Assembly (NCBI GenBank): GCA_945860915.1
Contig: CAMARR010000005.1
Coordinates: 21,018 to 85,017, forward strand
Source: Candidatus Kuenenia stuttgartensis
GTDB lineage: Bacteria; Planctomycetota; GCA-002687715; CAIWVZ01
DNA length: 64,000 nucleotides
Direction of reading: 5' to 3'
Numbering within the stretch: the first letter of the stretch is position 1; every line of letters starts with the position of its first letter. Below, in pieces: positions 1 through 7,675 of the stretch. The translations under genes and the position numbers were made by a program. The notes under the pieces were generated by a model. It was given only the letters and a program-made list of their open reading frames with translations, did not search any database and was not told where the DNA came from.

Positions 1-846
1 ATCGAGCCCCGTGGAAGGGTCGACCCCGCCTATAACTTCGCCCTCTTTCAGCGTAACCAACCGAATCCGCCACTCAGAACCAGCCTGTTTCTTGATGCGA
101 AGTTGGACAGCGCCGTCCGCCACATCGACCAATTCGATTTTCGAATCTGCCACCGCTCGCTGGGTGACCGGATCGGAATTGGGCGAGCGAGAGCGGCCAG
201 AACCCACCAGAATCGGGTCGAGTGTCGTGGCATGGACCGTGTAGGTGTAGGTCACCCCTTGGACGACTTGCTCATCTCGGAAGGTCAACACATCCGCGGC
301 GGTAGCCCCGATGGGATCGGCGGCGGTCAAATTTTCGGACCCTTTCATCCCGGGCACTCGAAGAATCTCAAATTTGGCGACGGCGACGGTCGAGTCCGGT
401 GGTGCCCATGTCAGCACAATCGCACCCGGTTCGACTGCGGCCGCGAGTCTGAGCGGCGCACCGAATCGGACCAAGTTCGACTCCCCGGGCCTCGTCGTTG
501 CGAGCCATGCCCCAGGATACGTCAACGCGGCAGGGAGGGGCCGTCCGACGTTCGGCACCACCGAGAGGCTCCGCAAGTCGGCGACGACCTTCTCCGCCCG
601 AGCCACCGGCGTAGTCGTGTCGTAGTCGCCACGACGCGCCGCGCGTTTGACCGCATTTGACTTCTCTACCACCGCCTCCTGGATCGCTGCAGCACTTCGA
701 ATCGGCCGTGCAACCCACCATAGCGTGCCCGCCACAACAAAAGCCAGCAACGCGGCGATAATGTCCGGGGCCCGAGCGGCTCGCGAAAACCACGACCCAT
801 GGTGCTGTCGACGAGAGTCATGACGCTCCGAGGATGGACTGTTCAA
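1..846 (-). CDS. Membrane-anchored protein of a secretion/pilus-like operon (3' end outside window)
   Basis: The reading frame is open from a TTG at 846 to the left edge, so the C-terminus is missing. The TTG overlaps the upstream stop (TTGA) and follows a purine-rich GAAGAGGGGG stretch, which suggests translational coupling. An N-terminal Arg-rich segment is followed by one transmembrane helix (about residues 28-44, ALLAFVVAGTLWWVA). A coiled-coil-like stretch comes next, and then a beta-rich region with TYTYTVHAT and IVLTWAPPDSTVAVAKFEIL, which resembles fibronectin type III strands. I do not recognise the family. The position after GspL- and GspM-like genes suggests an inner-membrane or periplasmic component of the same machine. 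ATG codons at 824 and 803 are in another frame and were rejected because that frame soon hits a stop. Confidence 0.6.
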   Translation of the reverse strand, partial: MNSPSSERHDSRRQHHGSWFSRAARAPDIIAALLAFVVAGTLWWVARPIRSAAAIQEAVVEKSNAVKRAARRGDYDTTTPVARAEKVVADLRSLSVVPNVGRPLPAALTYPGAWLATTRPGESNLVRFGAPLRLAAAVEPGAIVLTWAPPDSTVAVAKFEILRVPGMKGSENLTAADPIGATAADVLTFRDEQVVQGVTYTYTVHATTLDPILVGSGRSRSPNSDPVTQRAVADSKIELVDVADGAVQLRIKKQAGSEWRIRLVTLKEGEVIGGVDPSTGLD

Positions 847-1652
847 CGCGCCCCCTCTTCTGCGATCGGGAAGCGGACGGTGATGTTGATCGTGACATCA
901 ACCGGAGGGTCGATGCCAAACCCCTTGCGCAGGTTGTCTGGTGGGGTGAGTGAAAGGCCGCTGATCTCAGCCACGGCGCCGGCCGCCAGCATTGACGCAA
1001 CGAGCTTCGAGGCAACTTGAGGGACGCTACGCGTTGGGATCGCGGCGCGCAGAGTTGCTGTCGCCGAGTTCCATCGATTCGCCACATCAAGCGTCCACTT
1101 GATTGACGTCGGGGCCAACGCAAGTCCACCAAGCGAGGCAACGTCCTCGGCAAAGCGAATATCCAAGCGCAAAGTCTCAAAATCGGTTTTAAGTGTCGCG
1201 AGATCGGGATCAGGTGCGGAAGGTTCGAACCAAGAGGGAGTGAAAAGTGGCCAACCAGGGACATCGGGCCCGCCCGAGGACTTGAGCGCAACGGTGGCGA
1301 TGCGGCTGCCGTCCTGTCTTAGAACGGCTGCGACACGACGCCATTCAGAGATAGGCGTGCCCTCATAATTGAGGCCCCGAACGGGGTCACCAAGAAATGA
1401 AGCGGCTGCCTTAACTCGTTCTTCCTCGTAGGCCGAGCACACGAGGCTGCGGGCCTGGACGGCGTCCGTCGCACGAACGACGAGTTCCTTGCCGGCCGCG
1501 CGCGAGACCCTCGCATCGAGTTCCGTCATTGACGCGTCGAATTGTAAGGACGCCTGACTTGCGCGCGTGCCCGCAGGCGCCGCGAAAGCAAACCATGCGC
1601 CCACGGCGCAAAGACACAACAAAGCACCCGCGACCGCCATACGTGACGTCAT
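843..1652 (-). CDS. GspM/PilO-like bitopic membrane protein
   Basis: A 269-residue protein with a short cytoplasmic N-terminus, one transmembrane helix (about residues 5-24) and a long periplasmic part with alternating helices and beta strands. That is the size and topology of GspM/PilO-type platform proteins. The start was placed at the ATG at 1652 because it forms an ATGA overlap with the stop of the PilM/GspL-like gene; a longer frame beginning at 1688 would overlap it by 40 bases. The C-terminal segment ends in predicted beta strands (VDVTINITVRFPI), as in ferredoxin-like PilO/GspM domains. The assignment rests on topology and gene order, not on a strong sequence motif. Confidence 0.55.
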   Translation of the reverse strand: MTSRMAVAGALLCLCAVGAWFAFAAPAGTRASQASLQFDASMTELDARVSRAAGKELVVRATDAVQARSLVCSAYEEERVKAAASFLGDPVRGLNYEGTPISEWRRVAAVLRQDGSRIATVALKSSGGPDVPGWPLFTPSWFEPSAPDPDLATLKTDFETLRLDIRFAEDVASLGGLALAPTSIKWTLDVANRWNSATATLRAAIPTRSVPQVASKLVASMLAAGAVAEISGLSLTPPDNLRKGFGIDPPVDVTINITVRFPIAEEGAR

Positions 1653-3307
1653 GGCGCGCTCTCCATCGTCAGGTCGTAGCGACGGCAACGGAATCGAACG
1701 CGCAGATTAGTCGCGTCACCTCCCGCCCCCGGTTTGTCCGACACGGCACCCGAAGTCCATGACTCGACTGGAGTCAAACCACTGATTCCACCCTTGCCTT
1801 TGAAAGACTCTGCGACTCTGTCAAGCGATGCGTCCAGAGTCGATTCCGCCTCGACGGCAACAAGAGCCAACACGACGCGCCCTCTTCCGGGCTTGAGCCC
1901 AGGCGCGACTCCGATATCGAAGCCAAACAGAAGCGGAGCTTGATCCCCCGACGGCCGTCCCCCTGGAGGATTGGCTAGGGCTCCGAGGATCGCATCGAGA
2001 GCAGTAATGGCCGACACCGCGTTGGGTCGGGGAGTGAATCGCGCTGACAGCGCATCCTCTGGCCGATTGGAAAATTTCGCCATCACCGCGTCGAGGGTGT
2101 CATCGCCTAGGTCACGGACAACCTGCCCAATCGCCGCCGAGCCGAGTTCCGAGGCGCTCGCAGCGGTCGTGCGATCGTGCAACACGGCGACCACGCCAGC
2201 GACCATGATGAGCCCTGCGAGTAGCCAACCGACCGGTGTTCGCGTCTCCGGCCGCGGAATCGACTGGGGCGCAAGACGAGGAGACATCGCGGCCTTGTTG
2301 AGCGCCGGCAACGCGGCACCTACCGCGCGAGCGAGTCCGCCGTGGAAGTCCTGCAGGCCAGCCGTCACCACATCCGGATTGACATCGATGGACTTAAATC
2401 CCACTGGCTCTTCCACCGGGATCTTCAGAGTCTCGGTAAGCGCGGCGGCCAAAGGAGGCACCGTCGGATGGGATCTTCGCAGCACGACGCGCTTCAATGC
2501 AACAGCGGGCACGCAACGAATCATCCGAGTGATTTCGTCAACAATGGCGAGAGTCACTGTGTCGTTGACGCGAGCAAACAGCGCCATCGCGTCGGCCGAT
2601 TTCGACTGCCTCGTCAAAGCTAGCCCATATGCGGCCGCCGGCTTGAGACCTGCCCCCTTGAGGAGTTCGACTGAGTCGCAGCCTCCCATCGGAAGTGTGC
2701 GAACTAACCAACGTCCCTCGTGAGCAATCACCGTGGTCAACGACGCATAGTCCACATCGATTACGAGCGTACCTTCGGCAAGTTGGCCTTCGGATGCGGC
2801 AAGGTTAAGCACCGCCAATGCCGAGGGCTCGACCCGATCAATTGGCACTGAGGCCGAATGTGCGGCATGGATCGCGTGATCCACCACACTTTTCGGAAGA
2901 GCAAAAAATGTCGCGACTACATCGCCATTCGATTCGACACGTTCGACTCTGTGATCCCAGTGCCTGTCCGCGAGGCCACCTGGAACCTGTTCACCTACCT
3001 CCACCTTGAGGAGAGCCGCGATGTCGACACCCGGGTGCTGCGGCACCGTTGTCGTTTGAAGAAACAGGGTTTCCGATCGCACCGTCATTGCCACAATGCA
3101 ATCGTCCATTGTGTGCGAAGCAGCGAAACGCCGCAAAACCCTATGAATCATTTCAAATCGAGGTGGCCCGTGCGGGTCGGTGACTTCGTTCGCGAAATCC
3201 ACCACTTCCCACGCCTCAAGCAACGGGCGTCCCCCATCCACGACGAGTTTTACGGCGCGGAGCGACGATCCAGTGAGGTCTATGCCCCAGACAGGTTGGT
3301 CAGACAT
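1649..3307 (-). CDS. PilM/GspL-like actin-fold protein fused to a membrane and periplasmic domain
   Basis: A 552-residue protein. The first 345 or so residues have the actin-like ATPase plan of PilM/GspL, with a phosphate-1 loop (WGIDLTGSSLRAVKL, residues 7-21) and a phosphate-2-like strand (LVIDVDYASLTTVI). A single transmembrane helix follows (about 365-383, WLLAGLIMVAGVVAVLH), then about 170 periplasmic residues. In type IV pili these parts are usually separate (PilM plus PilN), whereas in type II secretion they are one chain (GspL), which this resembles. The ATG at 3307 was chosen because the longer version from 3385 overlaps the preceding gene. No pilin, GspE/PilB or secretin gene lies in the visible part of the operon. 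Confidence 0.7.
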   Translation of the reverse strand: MSDQPVWGIDLTGSSLRAVKLVVDGGRPLLEAWEVVDFANEVTDPHGPPRFEMIHRVLRRFAASHTMDDCIVAMTVRSETLFLQTTTVPQHPGVDIAALLKVEVGEQVPGGLADRHWDHRVERVESNGDVVATFFALPKSVVDHAIHAAHSASVPIDRVEPSALAVLNLAASEGQLAEGTLVIDVDYASLTTVIAHEGRWLVRTLPMGGCDSVELLKGAGLKPAAAYGLALTRQSKSADAMALFARVNDTVTLAIVDEITRMIRCVPAVALKRVVLRRSHPTVPPLAAALTETLKIPVEEPVGFKSIDVNPDVVTAGLQDFHGGLARAVGAALPALNKAAMSPRLAPQSIPRPETRTPVGWLLAGLIMVAGVVAVLHDRTTAASASELGSAAIGQVVRDLGDDTLDAVMAKFSNRPEDALSARFTPRPNAVSAITALDAILGALANPPGGRPSGDQAPLLFGFDIGVAPGLKPGRGRVVLALVAVEAESTLDASLDRVAESFKGKGGISGLTPVESWTSGAVSDKPGAGGDATNLRVRFRCRRYDLTMESAP

Positions 3308-3356
3308 TGGGGGAACGCCGAACGTTGATGATCGTAGTCGCCAGAGCCTCAAACCG

Positions 3357-4097
3357 TCAAGCGCGTGCCGGCGGAACTCTTCCAACGAGTGACAAAGCGA
3401 ACTTTAGATCTTCCCACGCCTTGGATTTCTCTTGCGGGGCACGCAGCAGGTAAGCCGGGTGGTAGGTCACGACGCATGTCGCACCCGGCAAGGGGTGTCC
3501 GCGGCCACGAAGGCTTCCGACGGTGTCAGCCGTTCCAAGCAGGCCACGAGCAGCGTGCGCGCCAAGAGCGATTACGACTTTGGGCCGAAGCAGGTCGATT
3601 TGCCGACTGAGGAATGGCATGCAAGCGGCGACTTCATCGTGCTGAGGCTCACGATTGTTCGGCGGGCGGCACTTCACAACGTTGGCGATGAACACCGAAT
3701 CGCGCGTGAGCCCCATGGCGATGATCATGCGGTCCAGCAACTGGCCCGCAGCTCCGACGAACGGCACTCCCTGGGCGTCCTCATCAGCTCCCGGGGCCTC
3801 ACCAACAAACACGAACTCGGGTTCCGCGTTACCCAGTCCCGGCACGCACTTGGTTCGCCCAGATCCAAGAGCGCAATTGCGACAGGCGTCGGCCTCCGAG
3901 GCGATTCGGTTCAGCGAATCCGCTCCGGAGTCAGAGGGCGCCGGTGCACCGGCGCCTAAGTCCACAAGAGGCGCCGTCGGCGGGGAGTCGCGCATCGCGG
4001 GCGAACGCCTACCGAATCCCTCGACACCGAATACTTGGGCGTCAAGGAGCAACGCCTTGAAGTTGAGAAGCGCCTTGTCGGGATCCTGTTCGGCCAT
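3357..4097 (-). CDS. Family 4 uracil-DNA glycosylase (Fe-S type)
   Basis: A 246-residue protein that should remove uracil from DNA as the first step of base excision repair. Residues 1-65 are a variable, Pro/Ala-rich extension. The catalytic core follows, with the family 4/5 motif GEAPGADED (99-107) and the second motif HPAYLLR (213-219). Cysteines 72, 75, 143 and 159 match the four ligands of the 4Fe-4S cluster that defines family 4. It is transcribed with the pilus/secretion-like genes downstream (49-base gap), but no functional link is obvious. Its ATG lies only 25 bases from the start of the divergent glycosyltransferase gene, so the two promoters must overlap or lie inside the genes. Confidence 0.9.
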   Translation of the reverse strand: MAEQDPDKALLNFKALLLDAQVFGVEGFGRRSPAMRDSPPTAPLVDLGAGAPAPSDSGADSLNRIASEADACRNCALGSGRTKCVPGLGNAEPEFVFVGEAPGADEDAQGVPFVGAAGQLLDRMIIAMGLTRDSVFIANVVKCRPPNNREPQHDEVAACMPFLSRQIDLLRPKVVIALGAHAARGLLGTADTVGSLRGRGHPLPGATCVVTYHPAYLLRAPQEKSKAWEDLKFALSLVGRVPPARA

Positions 4098-4122
4098 GCG
4101 GGGACGCTACCATCGACGCGAC

Positions 4123-4806
4123 GTGCTTGTCTCTCTGCTTATACCGTGCCGCAACGCTACAGGATGGCTCCCGGGGTTCCTGCCCCGGCTCGCCGGGCTT
4201 CATCACACGATATTCCCTGCATTTCCCGAGATCGTCTTCATCGACGACGCGTCAACTGACGGCACTCCGCGCCTCCTCTTTCATTGGGCCGAGACGGCCT
4301 TCCTCCCGGTGAAAGTCCTCGGGTTGGACACGCACTCGGGACTCGGGGCGTGTCTGCGCGAGGGCGTCGCGTTGGCCTCTGGAGAGCTAGTCGCTGTGTG
4401 TTTGACCGCTGAATCCCCCCTCGAGTCAGGCCTGCTTCCGCTGATCGAGGCCGTTGCAGCAGGGGCCGATGTGGCTTCAGGGCGGGCAGAGGTACCCTTT
4501 CGCACGGCTGTCCTTTCCACTGCCATGCGGGTGCGCCATCGCATATCGCGCGATTCCGCCCTCGCGATGACTAGCCCATTTGCCGTTTGGCGCCGCGATG
4601 CGCTCATGGACTCGCTCCCGGCGCACGACGGATTGAGCGCCATGTTCGAAGCTGCGCTGCGATCAGAAGAAAACGGGCAGCGACGCGTCGCTATCGAACT
4701 GCCCACGAAGCCCGTGCTGTCGTGGAATGGCGGCGATTGGAAAGCCGCCCAGTGGATTGCGCGACGTCCTTGGGCTCCGATTCAAGGCAAATCTAAACGG
4801 CAGTGA
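4123..4806 (+). CDS. Short GT2-type glycosyltransferase with unusual DXD region
   Basis: A 227-residue GT-A fold protein. The N-terminus is typical of family 2 glycosyltransferases (LVSLLIPCRNATGWL, then VFIDDASTDGT). The place where most members carry the metal-binding DXD instead reads VAVCLTAESP, so the usual aspartates are missing. The protein is also short, without membrane segments. The GTG at 4123 gives the canonical start. An ATG at 4096 is also in frame, but that codon overlaps the ATG of the divergent uracil-DNA glycosylase. The 3' end overlaps the convergent LytTR gene by 14 bases. The donor and acceptor cannot be told, and it may be a non-catalytic or altered-specificity member. 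Confidence 0.75.
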   Translation: MLVSLLIPCRNATGWLPGFLPRLAGLHHTIFPAFPEIVFIDDASTDGTPRLLFHWAETAFLPVKVLGLDTHSGLGACLREGVALASGELVAVCLTAESPLESGLLPLIEAVAAGADVASGRAEVPFRTAVLSTAMRVRHRISRDSALAMTSPFAVWRRDALMDSLPAHDGLSAMFEAALRSEENGQRRVAIELPTKPVLSWNGGDWKAAQWIARRPWAPIQGKSKRQ

Positions 4807-5554
4807 CGTCGAGTGCTTCGAGGGCCGCGCGGTGTGTCCTCGACAACTCGACTGTGGTGCCGTTACGCAACTGCACCTTCGCGTCGCCGTGGAGATGCGG
4901 GATAACTGCCATGACATGGTCGGCATTGACGATATGACAACGATGAACCCGGATGAACTGCTGTGGATCTAGCAACTTCTCCAATCGCACGAGGGTAATG
5001 CGAACCTTCCATGGTTCTAGATCGGCGGTGTGGAGGCGGACATAGTTCCCACATGATTCGATCCAGTTGACTGAGGAAAGCGGTATGAAACGAGGCCGAA
5101 TCCCGAAGCGGACACAGATTTGGTCGATGCGTCCTTGTGCGTCGAGGCGAGCACGGGCAAGCGATCCAAGCGATGCGTGCGTGGCGGCCGAACGAATGAA
5201 CTTCTTGGCACGTTCAATGGCGGCAACGATTTCGGACGCCTGTGCTGTGGGCGCGATTCTCCCCCAACCAGAGGCATCGATGTCCTTTGATGCGGGTCCA
5301 TCTGGAGCAACAAAGACTGTCAGAGGAACCCGGCGCGGGGTGAATCCCTCGATGATCTGCCAGATCGAGGCGCCCTCGAGGTCGGCACTGACGAACAGAA
5401 TGGCCGGGCGTCGCTCGTCGAGCAGTTTCGCCAACTCAAGGCCGCTTGTCGTCGTCACCACAGCGTCGCTCCCAAAGTCGTGACCCAATACGCCCAAGAG
5501 GCGATCGCGGGTGGCCGGATCACGGACGGCGACGATGACTTTTCTCGCGAGCAC
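4793..5554 (-). CDS. LytTR-family DNA-binding regulator with degenerate receiver domain
   Basis: A 253-residue protein. Residues 1-120 have the alternating beta/alpha layout of a response-regulator receiver (KVIVAVRDPATRDRLLGVL), but the phosphoacceptor strand reads ILFVSADLEG where active receivers have a DxxMPG-like segment, so phosphorylation looks unlikely. The C-terminal half (about 150-250) is a LytTR domain, shown by INWIESCGNYVRLHT-like spacing (VNWIESCGNYVRLHT), FIRVHRCHIVNADHV and the final KVQLRNGTTVELSR. LytTR proteins bind direct repeats near promoters. No cognate histidine kinase lies beside it. A perfect 10-bp inverted repeat lies just upstream (5576-5609) and could be an operator. 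Target genes are unknown. Confidence 0.85.
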   Translation of the reverse strand: MLARKVIVAVRDPATRDRLLGVLGHDFGSDAVVTTTSGLELAKLLDERRPAILFVSADLEGASIWQIIEGFTPRRVPLTVFVAPDGPASKDIDASGWGRIAPTAQASEIVAAIERAKKFIRSAATHASLGSLARARLDAQGRIDQICVRFGIRPRFIPLSSVNWIESCGNYVRLHTADLEPWKVRITLVRLEKLLDPQQFIRVHRCHIVNADHVMAVIPHLHGDAKVQLRNGTTVELSRTHRAALEALDVTAV

Positions 5555-5575
5555 TCAAAGTCCTCAGACTGCCGT

Positions 5576-5609
5576 CCACTTCCCCCCAGGGCAGGAAGAG
5601 GGGAAGTGG
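5576..5609. promoter_or_regulatory. Perfect 10-bp inverted repeat upstream of the LytTR gene
   Basis: The arms CCACTTCCCC (5576-5585) and GGGGAAGTGG (5600-5609) are perfectly complementary across a 14-base spacer and start 22 bases upstream of the LytTR start codon. No U-tract follows on either side, so an intrinsic terminator is unlikely. An operator or a 5' UTR hairpin is possible. The rest of the 178-base gap (5555-5732) shows nothing else I can support. Confidence 0.45.
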
Positions 5610-5732
5610 GTGGCGAGCCGTTGGGGTCACTCACCGCTAAGTGGTGCCCATATGCAATCGACTCATACGCACGACCTCGTCGAATCATTCACCATTGCCC
5701 AAAAACCGTCTGCTTCTCGTGTAAAGTCCCCT

Positions 5733-7625
5733 TCAGCGTGTGATCTGCCCGGACAAAACGAGCGGCACAACGGCGAGGGAACCCGTTGCGCCTGAGGAAG
5801 GTGCAGCGCCTTGCAGCACGGTGAATGGCGACGGACCGACCGTGACTCGCGGCCACGGCTCGACTGTCACGCGCACCGTCCAAGTTGAGTCGAAGGTCAA
5901 GGGCGACACCGTGGCACCCGGGACGGCCACAACAGAGTCCTGCCCTGGCGTCGGGAACCCAGCACGGGCGAGACCCCGGCCTGGCCATGACGCCGCGTCA
6001 TCGTCGGAGTTGGCCGCATAGCGGAACGTGCCCGTAGGGCGACGCTCGCTTGTCACGGTGTTGACCACCCAACCGGCGTAATGCCACCCAGGCGGAAGAC
6101 TCGGCAGGGTCAGACCGGGCGTCCGACGATCAGGCTTGACGAACCAAACGCCGTTGGCGTCATTTGCAGCCACACCCGGGGCGTCATCGGTCGGCGTAGC
6201 AAGAATGCAGGATCCCGACGCCGTCGCGAATGATGCGACCGCCGCGATCGAGGGGCCCCCTGCCATCGTCAATGACGCCATGCCATTCCCGATATTGCCC
6301 GAAAGCACAATGGACCCGGCACCCCCGCGCGGCGACACCAGATCTTGGGGAACGACGCTGACTGTGCAGGCCAGTGCTGCTGCGAGGTCCGGGAACGCAA
6401 CGCCAAGCCCGGTAGACACCGCATTCAACGAAAACGAACCCGTTGTGCCAAGCGCGGCGCCTTGCGGGGTGAACACGTTTCCCGTCGAGTCCACGACAAA
6501 GGAGCCGCACGGGACCAAAAGCCCTGCGATCAGCACGTGAACCGAATAAGCCCCGTCTCGCAACGATCCGAGAGGCGGAACGAACGTCGAAAGCGATGAC
6601 GCTGATATGGTGATATTCGTTGGGGTAACCGACGCACTAGCGGCCCATGTGGGCGCGACGTTCGTGAGGGTGACGATCCCGGCGCTCACGCCCGAGCCGT
6701 TGACCGCCGCTCCCGGAATGTTGCCCGAAAGCACAGTTAGACCCAGTGGCAGCACACTATTGTCAGGATCGGGCTCAACCGAAACCTCGACCTTCCAGTC
6801 ACCGGAATTGAAGGACGCCGGACCGATAGTTGGCGTGGTTACCGCGCTCACGAAATCCTGTCCGGGTGCAGCGAATCCCGTCGAAAGCGACCCACGCGTG
6901 ACCGACTCCATGAAATCGTCATCAGCTCTGTCCACTTGAGTGAACGTGCCGAGCGGAAGCGTCAACGCACCCTGAGTCGCCCAAAGTCCGTATCGCCAAG
7001 TCCCAGGCAGAGTCGGAAGGCTAAATCCAGGCGGGGTGCCAGAGGATCCGCTGACAGCCCACAGCCCCGATGCGTCTGCGCCGGGCCCGTCCGTCGGTGA
7101 AACAGCCGTAATAACCCCCGTGATGGTGGAGAAAGACGGAAGTCCGATGAAAGTAGGCGGGATAGATGGCGCGAGCGCGACGACGTTGCCGAAGACTGCC
7201 GTGTCGCCGACGAAGAACGCACCCAAAACGAAGTTGCCAGTCGGTGCTGGATCGGAATCATCCGCCGGTTCAAGAGTCACGAACCAGGCATCGGCGTCTG
7301 CAATGAAGGGGAACGTGGTTCCAAGCTGAGTGATTGCCGGGCCGAAGGTTGCTTCGTTAACAGTGCCAAGAATGGTCCCGATGGGAATCGAAACGATGTT
7401 CGCGGGAGTGACCGAATCGTCGACAATGAACTTCCCGGTGGACACGCCAAGTCCGTTGATGAGAGCGAATCCCTCATAGGTTGGGCCCGGGTTGCCGATG
7501 GCAGGCAACCCCAGCAATGAAACCTTGAAAGCGGTGCGACCGCGACCGCCGCCACCGCATGAGCCAATTGTGAGCACCGTGCCGACAAGCAGAGCCACGC
7601 CAATCATCTGTGTACGAATCTTCAT
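5733..7625 (-). CDS. Large secreted lipoprotein with tandem internal duplication
   Basis: A 630-residue protein. It begins with a lipoprotein signal (MKIRTQMIGVALLVGTVLTI then GSC), putting the lipid-modified cysteine at residue 23, followed by a Gly-rich linker. The rest is beta-rich, Thr/Ser/Gly/Pro-rich and contains two related units, roughly residues 45-330 and 355-630. Matching segments are GLWAVSG...TPPGFSLPTLPGTWRYGLW near 187-215 and GVWFVKP...TPGLTLPSLPPGWHYAGW near 492-519, each followed by an Asp triplet (DDD) and a PGQDxV segment. It is probably anchored on the periplasmic or outer surface. I do not recognise the domain. It is monocistronic, 50 bases upstream of the ABC-transporter ATPase stop and in the same orientation. 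Confidence 0.7.
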   Translation of the reverse strand: MKIRTQMIGVALLVGTVLTIGSCGGGGRGRTAFKVSLLGLPAIGNPGPTYEGFALINGLGVSTGKFIVDDSVTPANIVSIPIGTILGTVNEATFGPAITQLGTTFPFIADADAWFVTLEPADDSDPAPTGNFVLGAFFVGDTAVFGNVVALAPSIPPTFIGLPSFSTITGVITAVSPTDGPGADASGLWAVSGSSGTPPGFSLPTLPGTWRYGLWATQGALTLPLGTFTQVDRADDDFMESVTRGSLSTGFAAPGQDFVSAVTTPTIGPASFNSGDWKVEVSVEPDPDNSVLPLGLTVLSGNIPGAAVNGSGVSAGIVTLTNVAPTWAASASVTPTNITISASSLSTFVPPLGSLRDGAYSVHVLIAGLLVPCGSFVVDSTGNVFTPQGAALGTTGSFSLNAVSTGLGVAFPDLAAALACTVSVVPQDLVSPRGGAGSIVLSGNIGNGMASLTMAGGPSIAAVASFATASGSCILATPTDDAPGVAANDANGVWFVKPDRRTPGLTLPSLPPGWHYAGWVVNTVTSERRPTGTFRYAANSDDDAASWPGRGLARAGFPTPGQDSVVAVPGATVSPLTFDSTWTVRVTVEPWPRVTVGPSPFTVLQGAAPSSGATGSLAVVPLVLSGQITR

Positions 7626-7675
7626 CGCGTCCCATCCCGGAGGAGGTTGCCAAGCACCGATCCTCGTTCAAAAGA

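Noticed and set aside
368..793. A 141-codon ATG frame on the minus strand near the left edge
   Set aside because: The neighbouring frame is open from the coupled TTG at 846 to the edge and gives a membrane helix and beta-rich domain; the ATG frame is Gly/Arg/Cys-rich noise.
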